NCBI GenBank assembly: GCA_045605445.1
Contig: JAZUPZ010000046.1
Span: 14,585 to 78,584 of the forward strand
Direction of reading: 5' to 3'
DNA: 64,000 bases
Source: CAZMHL01 sp045605445
GTDB lineage: Bacteria; Bacillota; Clostridia; RGIG6154
This document shows, piece after piece, positions 5,683 through 13,425 of this stretch. The translations under genes were made by a program, and so were the position numbers. The first letter of the stretch is position 1. Every line of letters starts with the position of its first letter. The notes under the pieces are model-generated. The model was not told the DNA's origin and searched no databases. It saw nothing but the letters and a program-made list of their open reading frames with translations.

Positions 5683-7983
5683 ATGAAAAAGTTTATTTCA
5701 ATTATTCTTGCGGCAATAATGCTGTTGTCGGCAGCAGGAGCTGTTGCCGTTGAAAATGAACAGCTTTTAACAGAACCGTTTTTGCAGAATCCGGGAGAAA
5801 CTTCTGTAACCGTTGTGTGGTTTACGGAATATGAAAGTATTTACAACAGAGTTTTTCTTTATGGAAACGGAAGCTCAGAAGAGGCAACTGCTTCTTTTAC
5901 GGCGACTACAACAAAAATGTCAAGAATGAGAAATCTTACTTCAACTCAGAAAAGAGATATTTACCGTCATGAGGCAACCGTAACGGGACTTCCTATGTAT
6001 AAGTCCGATAAGGATAAGGTTGAATATAAGGTAGTGAGCGATACGGCGGAAAGCAGAATCTACAAGCTTCAGGCAAAGCCTCAGAAGGGCGTTGATATGA
6101 AAATTCTACTTACCTCCGACAGTCAGCTTAAGGAAATGTCTCCTGCAAATATGCAGAAGGTTGTGGAAAAGTTCGGCGAAGGGGAAATAGATGCGGTTTT
6201 CTTTGCGGGCGACCTGGTAAATGTTCCCGATGCGGCGAACGAATGGTTTGACGATGAAGGTGGCGGAGCCTTTTTCCCCAGCATGCAGGGAACGGCAAAT
6301 AAGGTTTATCCAAATGCCACCTACAAAGGCGGAGCAATAATTCAGTATGCCCCGATGTATACTGCAATCGGTAACCACGAGGTTATGGGACGTTACAGCG
6401 AAAGCACCACGCCCAAATACGAATTTGAAGACCCTGCCCCAAGAAGCTATGCCGAGGCGCTTTACAAGGAAAAAAGTGCCGATTACAGCGGAGCGCAGAC
6501 TGCAACAGGTAAAGAACGCTTTATTATTGATAATTCTTTCAATACAATTTCTTACGAAGAAATGTTCACTCTCCCACAGAGCAAAGAGGGCGGAGAAAGG
6601 TATTACGCCGAAACCATAGGAGATGTTCGTCTTATTACTCTTGAAGTTGCCAGAATCTGGAGAAACAACTCAGTGGGAAAAGCTTCAAAATATTCTGAAA
6701 TCCCCGGCGAGCTGGGAGAAACAAATCCGAACAGAAGATGGGGCTCTCACATTTTCGAGTCAATCGCAGAGGGAAGCGAGCAGTATGAATGGCTTAAAAA
6801 AGAGCTTGCAAGCGAAGAATTTAAAAATGCGAAATATAAGGTGGTAATGTTTCACCATCAGTTCCACTCCCTTGGCGGAAATGTTGTTCCTGCATATACA
6901 GACCCGGTTGAAGATGTGGTAACCGTTAATGTTAATGGCGAAGATAAGGAAATGATAATTTATAAATATCCTCTTGAAAATGACCAGATGGTTGGAATTA
7001 AGCCTCTTCTTGAGCAGGCGGGAGTTGACCTTATATTTAACGGACATTCCCATATCTGGAACAGATTTTTAACAAAAGAGGGTGTAAATGTTCTTGAAAC
7101 CTCAAATGTAGGAAACACCTATCAGGCGTTTTATAAGGAAAAATCAAGAACAAGCTCCGTTCCTTCTGCTTTTAATGAAAATAATGCCTATCATTCAATT
7201 GCCTCTGCCTGGGACCCTGCCGATTATGTTCTTCAGGGCGACCCCTATGGGCTTGAACCTATAATGCCTACTGTTGCACCCCTTAAGGGAAATCCATATA
7301 TAGAAAGCAACACCATAACGGCGTTCTCTGTTTTTGATACCAAAACGGGAATAATCGACAGCTATTATTTTGATACGGAAAATCCTCAGTCGGAAATTGT
7401 GCATTTTGATTCTTTTTCAATTTTCAACCAGAAAGCTGTGGAATTTGAGGACGTAAAGGAATCTGACTGGTACTATGAACCGGTTAAATTTGTTACTCAG
7501 AATAATATTTTCAAAGGCGTAAGCGAAACAAAGTTTGGCCCCGAAGAGCAGCTTACCCGAGGAATGGTGGTAACGCTTTTAAGCAGAATAGACTCGTATA
7601 CGGGAAATGAACTCCCCGCTTTTGACGACGTTTCAGAATCAGATTATTTTGCTTATCCCGTAGGCTGGGCGCAGATAAACGGAATTGTAAACGGAGTGTC
7701 GGAAACAAGCTTTGCACCTCACAGTCCCATAACAAGAGAGGATTTAACGGTAATTCTTCACCGTTATGCAAAGTTCAAGGGCTATTCAACCGAAGGGGCC
7801 GAAGGTAATCTTGCCGGCTTTTCCGATGCAGATAAAATAAGCAGCTATGCGGCTCTGCCTTTAAGCTGGGCGGTTTCAAAGGGAATTATGGGCGGCAAAG
7901 GAAACGGAATAATAGATCCGCTGGCATATGTAACAAGAGCCGAAGCGGCAACAATATTTATGAGATTTATACAGAAAAACTGA
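5683..7983 (+). CDS. Secreted metallophosphoesterase with three SLH domains
   Basis: 766 residues. A signal peptide covers residues 1-22 (MKKFISIILA..., cleavage near AVA). A fibronectin-III-like purple acid phosphatase N-domain follows (about 28-130). The calcineurin-like catalytic domain has SDSQ (Asp146), GDLV (Asp177), GNHE (Asn231-His232), FHHQ (His391) and GHSH (His455, His457), which together bind two metal ions. Three S-layer homology repeats fill about 586-766 (DVKESDWYYEPV, FDDVSESDYFAYPV and FSDADKISSYAALPL). It should be a phosphatase or phosphodiesterase held on the cell wall through pyruvylated secondary polymer, in keeping with the CsaB gene at 33.9-36.2 kb. A second phosphoesterase follows after 13 bases. 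Confidence 0.9.
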   Translation: MKKFISIILAAIMLLSAAGAVAVENEQLLTEPFLQNPGETSVTVVWFTEYESIYNRVFLYGNGSSEEATASFTATTTKMSRMRNLTSTQKRDIYRHEATVTGLPMYKSDKDKVEYKVVSDTAESRIYKLQAKPQKGVDMKILLTSDSQLKEMSPANMQKVVEKFGEGEIDAVFFAGDLVNVPDAANEWFDDEGGGAFFPSMQGTANKVYPNATYKGGAIIQYAPMYTAIGNHEVMGRYSESTTPKYEFEDPAPRSYAEALYKEKSADYSGAQTATGKERFIIDNSFNTISYEEMFTLPQSKEGGERYYAETIGDVRLITLEVARIWRNNSVGKASKYSEIPGELGETNPNRRWGSHIFESIAEGSEQYEWLKKELASEEFKNAKYKVVMFHHQFHSLGGNVVPAYTDPVEDVVTVNVNGEDKEMIIYKYPLENDQMVGIKPLLEQAGVDLIFNGHSHIWNRFLTKEGVNVLETSNVGNTYQAFYKEKSRTSSVPSAFNENNAYHSIASAWDPADYVLQGDPYGLEPIMPTVAPLKGNPYIESNTITAFSVFDTKTGIIDSYYFDTENPQSEIVHFDSFSIFNQKAVEFEDVKESDWYYEPVKFVTQNNIFKGVSETKFGPEEQLTRGMVVTLLSRIDSYTGNELPAFDDVSESDYFAYPVGWAQINGIVNGVSETSFAPHSPITREDLTVILHRYAKFKGYSTEGAEGNLAGFSDADKISSYAALPLSWAVSKGIMGGKGNGIIDPLAYVTRAEAATIFMRFIQKN

Positions 7984-7996
7984 AAAGGAGAATAAA

Positions 7997-8665
7997 ATGA
8001 TTTATGTAACGGGCGATACTCATGGAGAGATGCGCCGTCTGTACGAGCTTGATAAAACCTTAAAAGAGGGTGACTTTTGCATCGTTTGCGGAGATTTCGG
8101 ATATGTTTTTTTAAACGATGTAAATGAAAAACATATTTTAAACGATATGGAAGCAAGACCCTATACCTATATATTTGCAGACGGCAACCACGAAAATTTT
8201 GATGCTCTGGAAGAATTCCCCGTTGTAAACTTCAACGGAGCAAGGGCGCATAAGATAAGAGAAAACATTTTTCATATTTTAAGAGGAGAAATTTTCACAT
8301 TAGAGGGAAAAAGCTTTTTCGTTTTCGGCGGAGGCTACTCTGTTGATAAATATATGAGAAGAGAGGGCGTAAGCTGGTGGAAGCAGGAGCTCCCCGTTGA
8401 GAGCGAATATAAAACCGCCAACGAAAATCTTGACAGGGTTAACCGAAGGGTTGATTATATAATAACGCATACCGCTCCCCTGAGCGCTCTTGAATATCTG
8501 AAAAAATATCACGGAGAAAGAGAATACCCCTTAAATAATTTTCTTGAATATATAAAAGAGTCCTGCACCTATAAAAAATGGTTCTTCGGACATCTTCATA
8601 TTGAACATGAAATTGAAATGTATAACCTTCGTGCGCTATACTTTGATATAGTGAAAATAAAATAG
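7997..8665 (+). CDS. Cytoplasmic calcineurin-like metallophosphoesterase
   Basis: 222 residues without a signal peptide. GDTHGE (residues 6-11), CGDFG (about 31-35), DGNHEN (about 62-67), THTAP (about 157-161) and FGHLH (about 196-200) give the five metal-binding motifs in order. Similar small phosphoesterases in Clostridia lie in phage-like or defence contexts, but here the gene follows the SLH phosphoesterase by 13 bases with its own AAGGAG site, so they are probably co-transcribed. The pair suggests related phosphate chemistry on both sides of the membrane, which is inference. A strong bidirectional terminator follows. Confidence 0.85.
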   Translation: MIYVTGDTHGEMRRLYELDKTLKEGDFCIVCGDFGYVFLNDVNEKHILNDMEARPYTYIFADGNHENFDALEEFPVVNFNGARAHKIRENIFHILRGEIFTLEGKSFFVFGGGYSVDKYMRREGVSWWKQELPVESEYKTANENLDRVNRRVDYIITHTAPLSALEYLKKYHGEREYPLNNFLEYIKESCTYKKWFFGHLHIEHEIEMYNLRALYFDIVKIK

Positions 8666-8680
8666 TAAAAGAATAAAACA

Positions 8681-8725
8681 AAAGAAAACCCTCTCAACAT
8701 AATCAGTTGAGAGGGTTCTTTCTTT
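8681..8725. terminator. Bidirectional intrinsic terminator
   Basis: AACCCTCTCAAC (8687-8698) pairs perfectly with GTTGAGAGGGTT (8706-8717) across a 7-base loop, flanked by A-rich and T-rich tracts, between convergent genes. Confidence 0.85.
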
Positions 8726-8752
8726 TCAATATGCAAATCCGTTGGGATTTGA

Positions 8753-10012
8753 TTATTCTGCAAGGTCAAGCGCGTTGTCAGAGGTTACGATATATTCAAC
8801 AGGCATATTTTTAAGGTTGTCTTCAACCTCCTTAACTGCATCGTCGGAAACCTTTTCAATAACAATGGCTCTTATTTCCTCTGTCATTGGCGGAAGAGCT
8901 GTTTTTCTTATAATATAGTAACCGTCATCAAGAATAACAGCTTCGGAAACTCCGTTTTCGTCAAGGTCAATGGCAATTTCGAAAATAGGATTTTCAACAT
9001 CCTTGTTAAGAAGAACCTTGCCTTTTACTATTTCAAAAGCTTCATCGGAAGCAAATTTTTCAACAGCCGCATCAAAGCCCTCTGCTACAACAACCTCGTC
9101 AGCCGCAAGAATCTTTTTAAGGTTGTCCTGATTCTTTTCGGGAATTTTTATGTAGTCAACGCTGTAGTAGTCTGCTTTGTAAGCGTTTGCAATAACTGTT
9201 TCGTCGTAAACAGGCTGCTGCTTTTCGGGAGCATATTTTTCGTCGTAAAGCTCTGCATATGCAAGCTTTTCCTCCCAGGAAGCGTAAACACCGTAAACTA
9301 TGTCGTTAAGGAAGTCTTCGTCAAGGTAAGCCTCGTCAAGCTTTGCAAGAATTTCCTTTTTCTTTGCTTCTGAGATTCTGTCTCCCTTTGCGAAAACATA
9401 AGCATATTTTTTGTATGCGGTTTCAATTCTTGAATAAACACTCTTTGAATATTCAACAAGCTCGGCAGATTTTTTGCCGTCAAAGTCGTATTCATCAAGG
9501 TATTTTATAAGGTTGTAGGTTTCCATGCTTACCTTTGTTCCGTTTATGTTCATAATAGCAGGAAGGTCGGTAATAATAACGTCCTTTGTCATATCAACGT
9601 AGGAAACGTTGTAGCCCAATGATTCGGTAACGAATCTGATAGGAACAAAGGTTCTGCTGTCATAAATATTTGCAGGAACATCAAGAGCAACGCTTTTGCC
9701 GTTAACATTTGCTGCTTTAGAGCCGATAACCAGCTTTATTACGTTGTTCTTTGAAGAAATTGTAACCGTGTCGGTAGGGTCATCCCATTCAACCTTTGAA
9801 CCGAAGGTTTCCGCAATAACTCTTACGGGAACAAGGGTTCTTCCGTTTGAAATGAAGGGAGCGGCATCAATAACCGAAGAGTCGATACCAATGTGGTCCT
9901 GAACTGTTACATAATTGTCGCCAATTGTAAACTGAAGGGTTTTTGCACTTGCGCTGACTGCAAAAAGAAACAGGCAGAAGAAAAGTGCCGGAATGATTTT
10001 TCTGAGTTTCAT
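8753..10012 (-). CDS. Secreted stalk-domain protein with a foldase (PrsA/parvulin)-like C-terminus
   Basis: 419 residues. A signal peptide spans about 1-23 (ending ASA); no lipobox Cys is seen. Two copper-amine-oxidase N-like stalk units cover about 30-150 (ISNGRTLVPVRVIAETFG and DSRTFVPIRFVTESLG). A charged helical region (about 150-270) resembles the SurA/PrsA N-domain, and the last part (YYSVDYIKIP..., FDAAVEKFASDEA, GYYIIRKTALPP) resembles a worn-down parvulin rotamase. This suggests a wall-associated chaperone, but the rotamase-like part is divergent, so catalytic activity is doubtful. The ribosome site is AGGAGG. It sits downstream of two LCP genes on the same strand and has its own promoter. 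Confidence 0.78.
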   Translation of the reverse strand: MKLRKIIPALFFCLFLFAVSASAKTLQFTIGDNYVTVQDHIGIDSSVIDAAPFISNGRTLVPVRVIAETFGSKVEWDDPTDTVTISSKNNVIKLVIGSKAANVNGKSVALDVPANIYDSRTFVPIRFVTESLGYNVSYVDMTKDVIITDLPAIMNINGTKVSMETYNLIKYLDEYDFDGKKSAELVEYSKSVYSRIETAYKKYAYVFAKGDRISEAKKKEILAKLDEAYLDEDFLNDIVYGVYASWEEKLAYAELYDEKYAPEKQQPVYDETVIANAYKADYYSVDYIKIPEKNQDNLKKILAADEVVVAEGFDAAVEKFASDEAFEIVKGKVLLNKDVENPIFEIAIDLDENGVSEAVILDDGYYIIRKTALPPMTEEIRAIVIEKVSDDAVKEVEDNLKNMPVEYIVTSDNALDLAE

Positions 10013-10044
10013 AGTGAATTCCTCCTAAAATAATTTTAATGCCT

Positions 10045-10074
10045 CCTCTGCAGACAAAGGTCTTACAGCAGAGG
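10045..10074. promoter_or_regulatory. Hairpin in the 5' leader of the stalk/foldase gene
   Basis: CCTCTGC / GCAGAGG stem around a 16-base loop, in the leader between the minus-strand promoter (10100-10128) and the ATG at 10012. No T-run follows in the minus sense, so a terminator is unlikely. The sequence just after the stem approaches the ribosome site, so a regulatory role is possible but unproven. Confidence 0.35.
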
Positions 10075-10099
10075 TTATGTTTTCAGTATTTGTGTTTTC

Positions 10100-10128
10100 A
10101 GTATATCACAATGTTTTTTAAAAGTAAA
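10100..10128 (-). promoter_or_regulatory. Sigma-A promoter for the stalk/foldase gene
   Basis: In the minus sense TTTACT, 17-base spacer ending in TTGTGA, then TATACT. It has the same TTGTGA pre-10 element as the rplU, acyl-CoA ligase and cotH promoters. The -10 and start lie just after the stop of the preceding LCP gene. Confidence 0.65.
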
Positions 10129-10133
10129 TTGCT

Positions 10134-11009
10134 TTACTCAAAATATCTTGTAACGGTTTCTGCCATTTTTTCCCCGTCAATAAGAACATAGGTTCCGCTG
10201 GGAGAAAAATAGTAAGGAATTTCAATGGTGTTGAAGTTGCGTCTTCCTGCCGCAAGAAGCTTAACTCCGTTAAAGGCAGTTTCAAAAATATTAAGGCTGG
10301 TTGAAGTTCCTCTTGCATATTCAAAGGCAACTCTCGGAAGCTTGAATGCCAGGGAAAGGTTCATATGCTGGTTTATAAAAGCCTTTATAAAATCCCTCTG
10401 AACGGCGGTTCGCTGAATGTCTGCCATAGCATAGCCTCTGAATCTTAAAAGCTTGAGCGACTCTTCCCCGTTAAGATGACGGTAGCCCTGCTTTATATGA
10501 ATGTAAAGGTCCTGCTCCGGATCCTCGTAGTCCATATCCTGCGGAACCTCAAAGTCAACTCCGCCAAAGGCATCAATCATATTTTCAACGGCATCAAAAT
10601 CAACCTTCATATATTCGTGAATTTCAATGCCTGTAACCTGCTGAACCTTTTCAATAAGATAGTCGTCGCCGCCAAGGGCAAGAGCAGAATTTATTTTAAC
10701 ATACCCCGAAGAGGTTTCAATTCTGGTGTCACGGGGGACGGAAATAAGGTTAATTTCTCCGCCGGAAACGGAAAGAATCATAATAACGTCGGCTCTGGTG
10801 CCGCCGCCGTCGGTTCCCATAACAAGAATGTTCTCTCTTTTTCCTCCGCCCTTTGCAAGGCTTCCTGAAGATGCGGAAGGAAGGGGCTGAGGCGCAAAAT
10901 GGGTCATAAACGAAATAATAAGAATAATAATCAGTATATGTAAAGGTTTAAAGTTTTTCTGTCTTTCTTTTTTTCTTCCCTTTGAAGGGGTTGAACTGCT
11001 GTCCTGCAT
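10134..11009 (-). CDS. LytR-CpsA-Psr (LCP) family ligase, copy 2
   Basis: 291 residues. A cytoplasmic basic tail (GRKKERQKNFK) precedes one membrane helix (about 24-40) and an extracellular LCP domain. Family residues are visible: VMGTDGGGTRADVI at about 63-76 (phosphate-binding Arg and Asp), ISVPRDTR at about 88-95 (RD motif) and LLRFRGYAMADIQRTAVQRDF at about 187-207 (conserved Arg pair). LCP enzymes transfer undecaprenyl-linked anionic or secondary wall polymers onto peptidoglycan. It is a clear paralogue of the gene immediately upstream; a terminator lies between them, so this copy may be expressed separately. Confidence 0.9.
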   Translation of the reverse strand: MQDSSSTPSKGRKKERQKNFKPLHILIIILIISFMTHFAPQPLPSASSGSLAKGGGKRENILVMGTDGGGTRADVIMILSVSGGEINLISVPRDTRIETSSGYVKINSALALGGDDYLIEKVQQVTGIEIHEYMKVDFDAVENMIDAFGGVDFEVPQDMDYEDPEQDLYIHIKQGYRHLNGEESLKLLRFRGYAMADIQRTAVQRDFIKAFINQHMNLSLAFKLPRVAFEYARGTSTSLNIFETAFNGVKLLAAGRRNFNTIEIPYYFSPSGTYVLIDGEKMAETVTRYFE

Positions 11010-11130
11010 TAAAGGTCACCTCCAAAAATAAGTATAGCATCAACAACGCCTTTTGTCAAAGAAGTTTAACCGCCGGATTCTGACAAAAAAGGAAAATAAC
11101 AACTCCTTTTACAAAGATGGTAAATAAAAA

Positions 11131-11160
11131 GCTGACGGTGTTTCCCACCGTCAGCCTGTG
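11131..11160 (-). terminator. Terminator between the two LCP genes
   Basis: GCTGACGGTG / CACCGTCAGC stem with a TTTCC loop. In the minus sense it is followed by a run rich in T (TTTTTATTTACC), fitting an intrinsic terminator for the upstream LCP gene. Confidence 0.8.
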
Positions 11161-11169
11161 TATTTTTGT

Positions 11170-12039
11170 TTATTCCGGGTCGCTGTCTGTAAAGTGAGCT
11201 TCAAAAAGCAAAGCGGCATCGGGCTGTTTTACAAGAACATAATTCCCCGAAAGAGTGTAGGGCATTTCAAAGCTTTCAAACTGAGCGTTGTCCATCTTGC
11301 CAATGGCAGATGCATAGCCGGTAATGTCTGAAAGGCTCATGCTTGAAGTTATGTTTTCGTTGATAATTCCGTATATTTCAGGAATTTTTGTGAAATATTT
11401 CATATTTGCCTTCTGAGCAAAAATCGCTTTTACAAAATCCTGCTGAACAGAGTTTCGTGCAATGTCCGCCATGGCATATTTTCTGAATCTGAGAAGCTGA
11501 ATCGCCTGGTCTCCGTTAAGAACCTGAACGCCTTTTTTAAGGTGAATGTAAAGGTTCTGCTCCGGGTCTTCGTAGTCCATATCCTGAGGAACGTCAAACT
11601 CAACGCCGTCAAGGGCGTCAACCATATCCTTAACTGCGGTAAAGTTAAAGGTAACGTAATCGTGAATCGGAATTCCGGCGATTTCCTTAACCTTCTGAAT
11701 GGTCAGCTTTTCTCCGCCTACCGTAAGCGCGGCATTTATTTTCATAGTAGTTCCGTTAACGGAAATTCTGGTGTCTCTCGGAATGGAAACAAGGTTTATT
11801 CTGCCTTCCTTTCGGTTTACCGAGCAAACCATAATAACGTCGCTTCGCATTCCGCCCTCGTCCGTTCCCAGAACAAGAACGTTTTTAACTCCGTCAGGAG
11901 TTGCTCTGTCAAGCTCTTCAAGCTCAATTCCGCCACCGATATTTCCGAAATATACATACAATCCACCCAGTACCACAACTAAAACAAGCAGGCTTGCCGT
12001 TGAGATAAGGAGAGTTGTAAAGTATTTTTTCATATTCAT
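11170..12039 (-). CDS. LytR-CpsA-Psr (LCP) family ligase, copy 1
   Basis: 289 residues: a short cytoplasmic N-terminus, one membrane helix (about 8-30) and an LCP domain outside. Motifs are VLGTDEGGMRSDVI (about 54-67), VSIPRDTR (about 79-86) and LLRFRKYAMADIARNSVQQDF (about 178-198). The sequence DVPQDMDYEDPEQ is nearly identical in the neighbouring copy, pointing to a local duplication. The role is attachment of a wall polymer to peptidoglycan at the outer face of the membrane; with CsaB elsewhere in the window the polymer is plausibly the SLH-binding secondary polymer, which is inference. The start is the ATG nine bases after GGGAG; a second in-frame ATG two codons later is possible. Confidence 0.9.
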   Translation of the reverse strand: MNMKKYFTTLLISTASLLVLVVVLGGLYVYFGNIGGGIELEELDRATPDGVKNVLVLGTDEGGMRSDVIMVCSVNRKEGRINLVSIPRDTRISVNGTTMKINAALTVGGEKLTIQKVKEIAGIPIHDYVTFNFTAVKDMVDALDGVEFDVPQDMDYEDPEQNLYIHLKKGVQVLNGDQAIQLLRFRKYAMADIARNSVQQDFVKAIFAQKANMKYFTKIPEIYGIINENITSSMSLSDITGYASAIGKMDNAQFESFEMPYTLSGNYVLVKQPDAALLFEAHFTDSDPE

Positions 12040-12095
12040 ATAAAAAACTCCCGTAATTTCAAGTAAAAATTCTTCGTTTAATGTGTTGTCTTATT

Positions 12096-12124
12096 ATAAT
12101 ACCACAAATTTCCTATAAAAACAA
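12096..12124 (-). promoter_or_regulatory. Sigma-A promoter for LCP copy 1
   Basis: In the minus sense TTGTTT, 17-base spacer, TATTAT. It faces away from the MFS gene; the 194-base divergent region holds no other clear signal. Confidence 0.55.
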
Positions 12125-12233
12125 GTAACCAATTGTGATAAAAGTAAGAAAAAATAAAAAGTTTCAAAATAAAAAAAGGAAAATAAAATTTTTGTCGAAT
12201 ATATACAAAGACATTTTTTATCCGGAGGAAAAT

Positions 12234-13376
12234 ATGGCATCACTACTTCTTGCAGTTATATATATGTCTTTTATAAGCCTCGGACTTCCCGACTCTCTTC
12301 TGGGCTCGGCGTGGCCTGTTATGCACGGGCAGATAGGTACCTCTGTTTCCTATATGGGCGGGATAACTGTTATAATTGCTCTGGGAACGGTTGTTTCCAG
12401 CCTTATGTCAGACAGAACAACAAAAAAATTTGGTGCCGGTGCCGTTACCGCTGTATCTACCCTGCTTACGGCTCTGGCGTTGCTGGGCTTTTCTGTTTCA
12501 GATAATTATTTTATGCTGTGCCTCTTTGCTGTTCCTTACGGAATCGGGGCGGGCGGAGTAGATGCAGCGCTTAATAATTTTGTTGCCGTGAGCTATTCCT
12601 CAAGGCATATGAGCTGGCTTCACTGTATGTGGGGCGTTGGTGCTTCGGTAAGCCCTTATATAATGGGCTATTGCCTTTCTTCAAAGCTTGGCTGGGAAAG
12701 CGGTTACCTTTCCGTTTCCGTAATTCAGCTTGTTCTTTCCTTATTTATATTCCTTTCTCTTCCCATATGGAAAAAAGGGAATTTTGAAGAGGAAGAGGAA
12801 AGGGTTGTAAAACCTCTCGGAGAGGTTCTTAAAATCAACGGCGTAAAATATGTGCTCCTCGCCTTTTTCGGCTACTGTGCTCTTGAAGCAACGGCGGGAC
12901 TCTGGGCAAGCAGCTTTTTAACTCTTTCAAGGGAAATTCCTGCAGAAACGGCGGCAAATTTTGCTTCGCTGTTTTATATGGGAATTACGGCAGGCCGTTT
13001 TTTCAACGGCTTTGTAACGGATAAGTTTGGCGACAAAAAAATGATAAGAGCAGGGCTTTTAGTTATGCTTGCGGGAGTAATAATGATTTTTCTTCCGGGG
13101 AAAGCGGCGCTTTTCGGACTTGTAATAACCGGAATAGGATGCGCCCCCGTTTATCCCTGTATAATTCATTCAACGCCGGATAATTTCGGAAAAGAAAATT
13201 CTCAGGCAATTATCGGGGTTCAGATGGCAAGTGCTTATCTCGGAACAACCTTTATGCCGCCCCTTATGGGACTTGTGGCAAAATACATAAATATTTCCCT
13301 TTACCCCGTTTATTTGCTTTTCTTTGTATTTCTTATGGCATTTATGACCGAAAAACTTAATAAAAAAAGGAAATAG
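12234..13376 (+). CDS. Major facilitator superfamily transporter
   Basis: 380 residues from the ATG at 12234, chosen because CGGAGG lies just upstream and the first membrane helix begins at once; an in-frame GTG at 12135 would add 33 very basic residues and has no ribosome site. Twelve hydrophobic helices are visible in two halves split by a charged loop (KKGNFEEEEER, about 180-190). LMSDRTTKKFG (about 60-70) matches the MFS signature between helices 2 and 3, with a counterpart VTDKFGDKK in the second half. The pattern resembles FucP/Bsu1-type sugar or drug carriers; the substrate cannot be assigned. Confidence 0.85.
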   Translation: MASLLLAVIYMSFISLGLPDSLLGSAWPVMHGQIGTSVSYMGGITVIIALGTVVSSLMSDRTTKKFGAGAVTAVSTLLTALALLGFSVSDNYFMLCLFAVPYGIGAGGVDAALNNFVAVSYSSRHMSWLHCMWGVGASVSPYIMGYCLSSKLGWESGYLSVSVIQLVLSLFIFLSLPIWKKGNFEEEEERVVKPLGEVLKINGVKYVLLAFFGYCALEATAGLWASSFLTLSREIPAETAANFASLFYMGITAGRFFNGFVTDKFGDKKMIRAGLLVMLAGVIMIFLPGKAALFGLVITGIGCAPVYPCIIHSTPDNFGKENSQAIIGVQMASAYLGTTFMPPLMGLVAKYINISLYPVYLLFFVFLMAFMTEKLNKKRK

Positions 13377-13425
13377 CAAGATTGTGTCGAATAAATTTCT
13401 GTAAGAATAAAAAACGGAGGAGAAA

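Noticed and set aside
11542..11982. 146-codon plus-strand frame opposite LCP copy 1
   Set aside because: The same kind of frame appears opposite LCP copy 2 simply because the two LCP genes are paralogues; no start signal.
12135..12233. N-terminal extension of the MFS transporter
   Set aside because: The GTG at 12135 lacks a ribosome site and would add a very basic 33-residue stretch; ATG 12234 follows CGGAGG and starts at the first helix.
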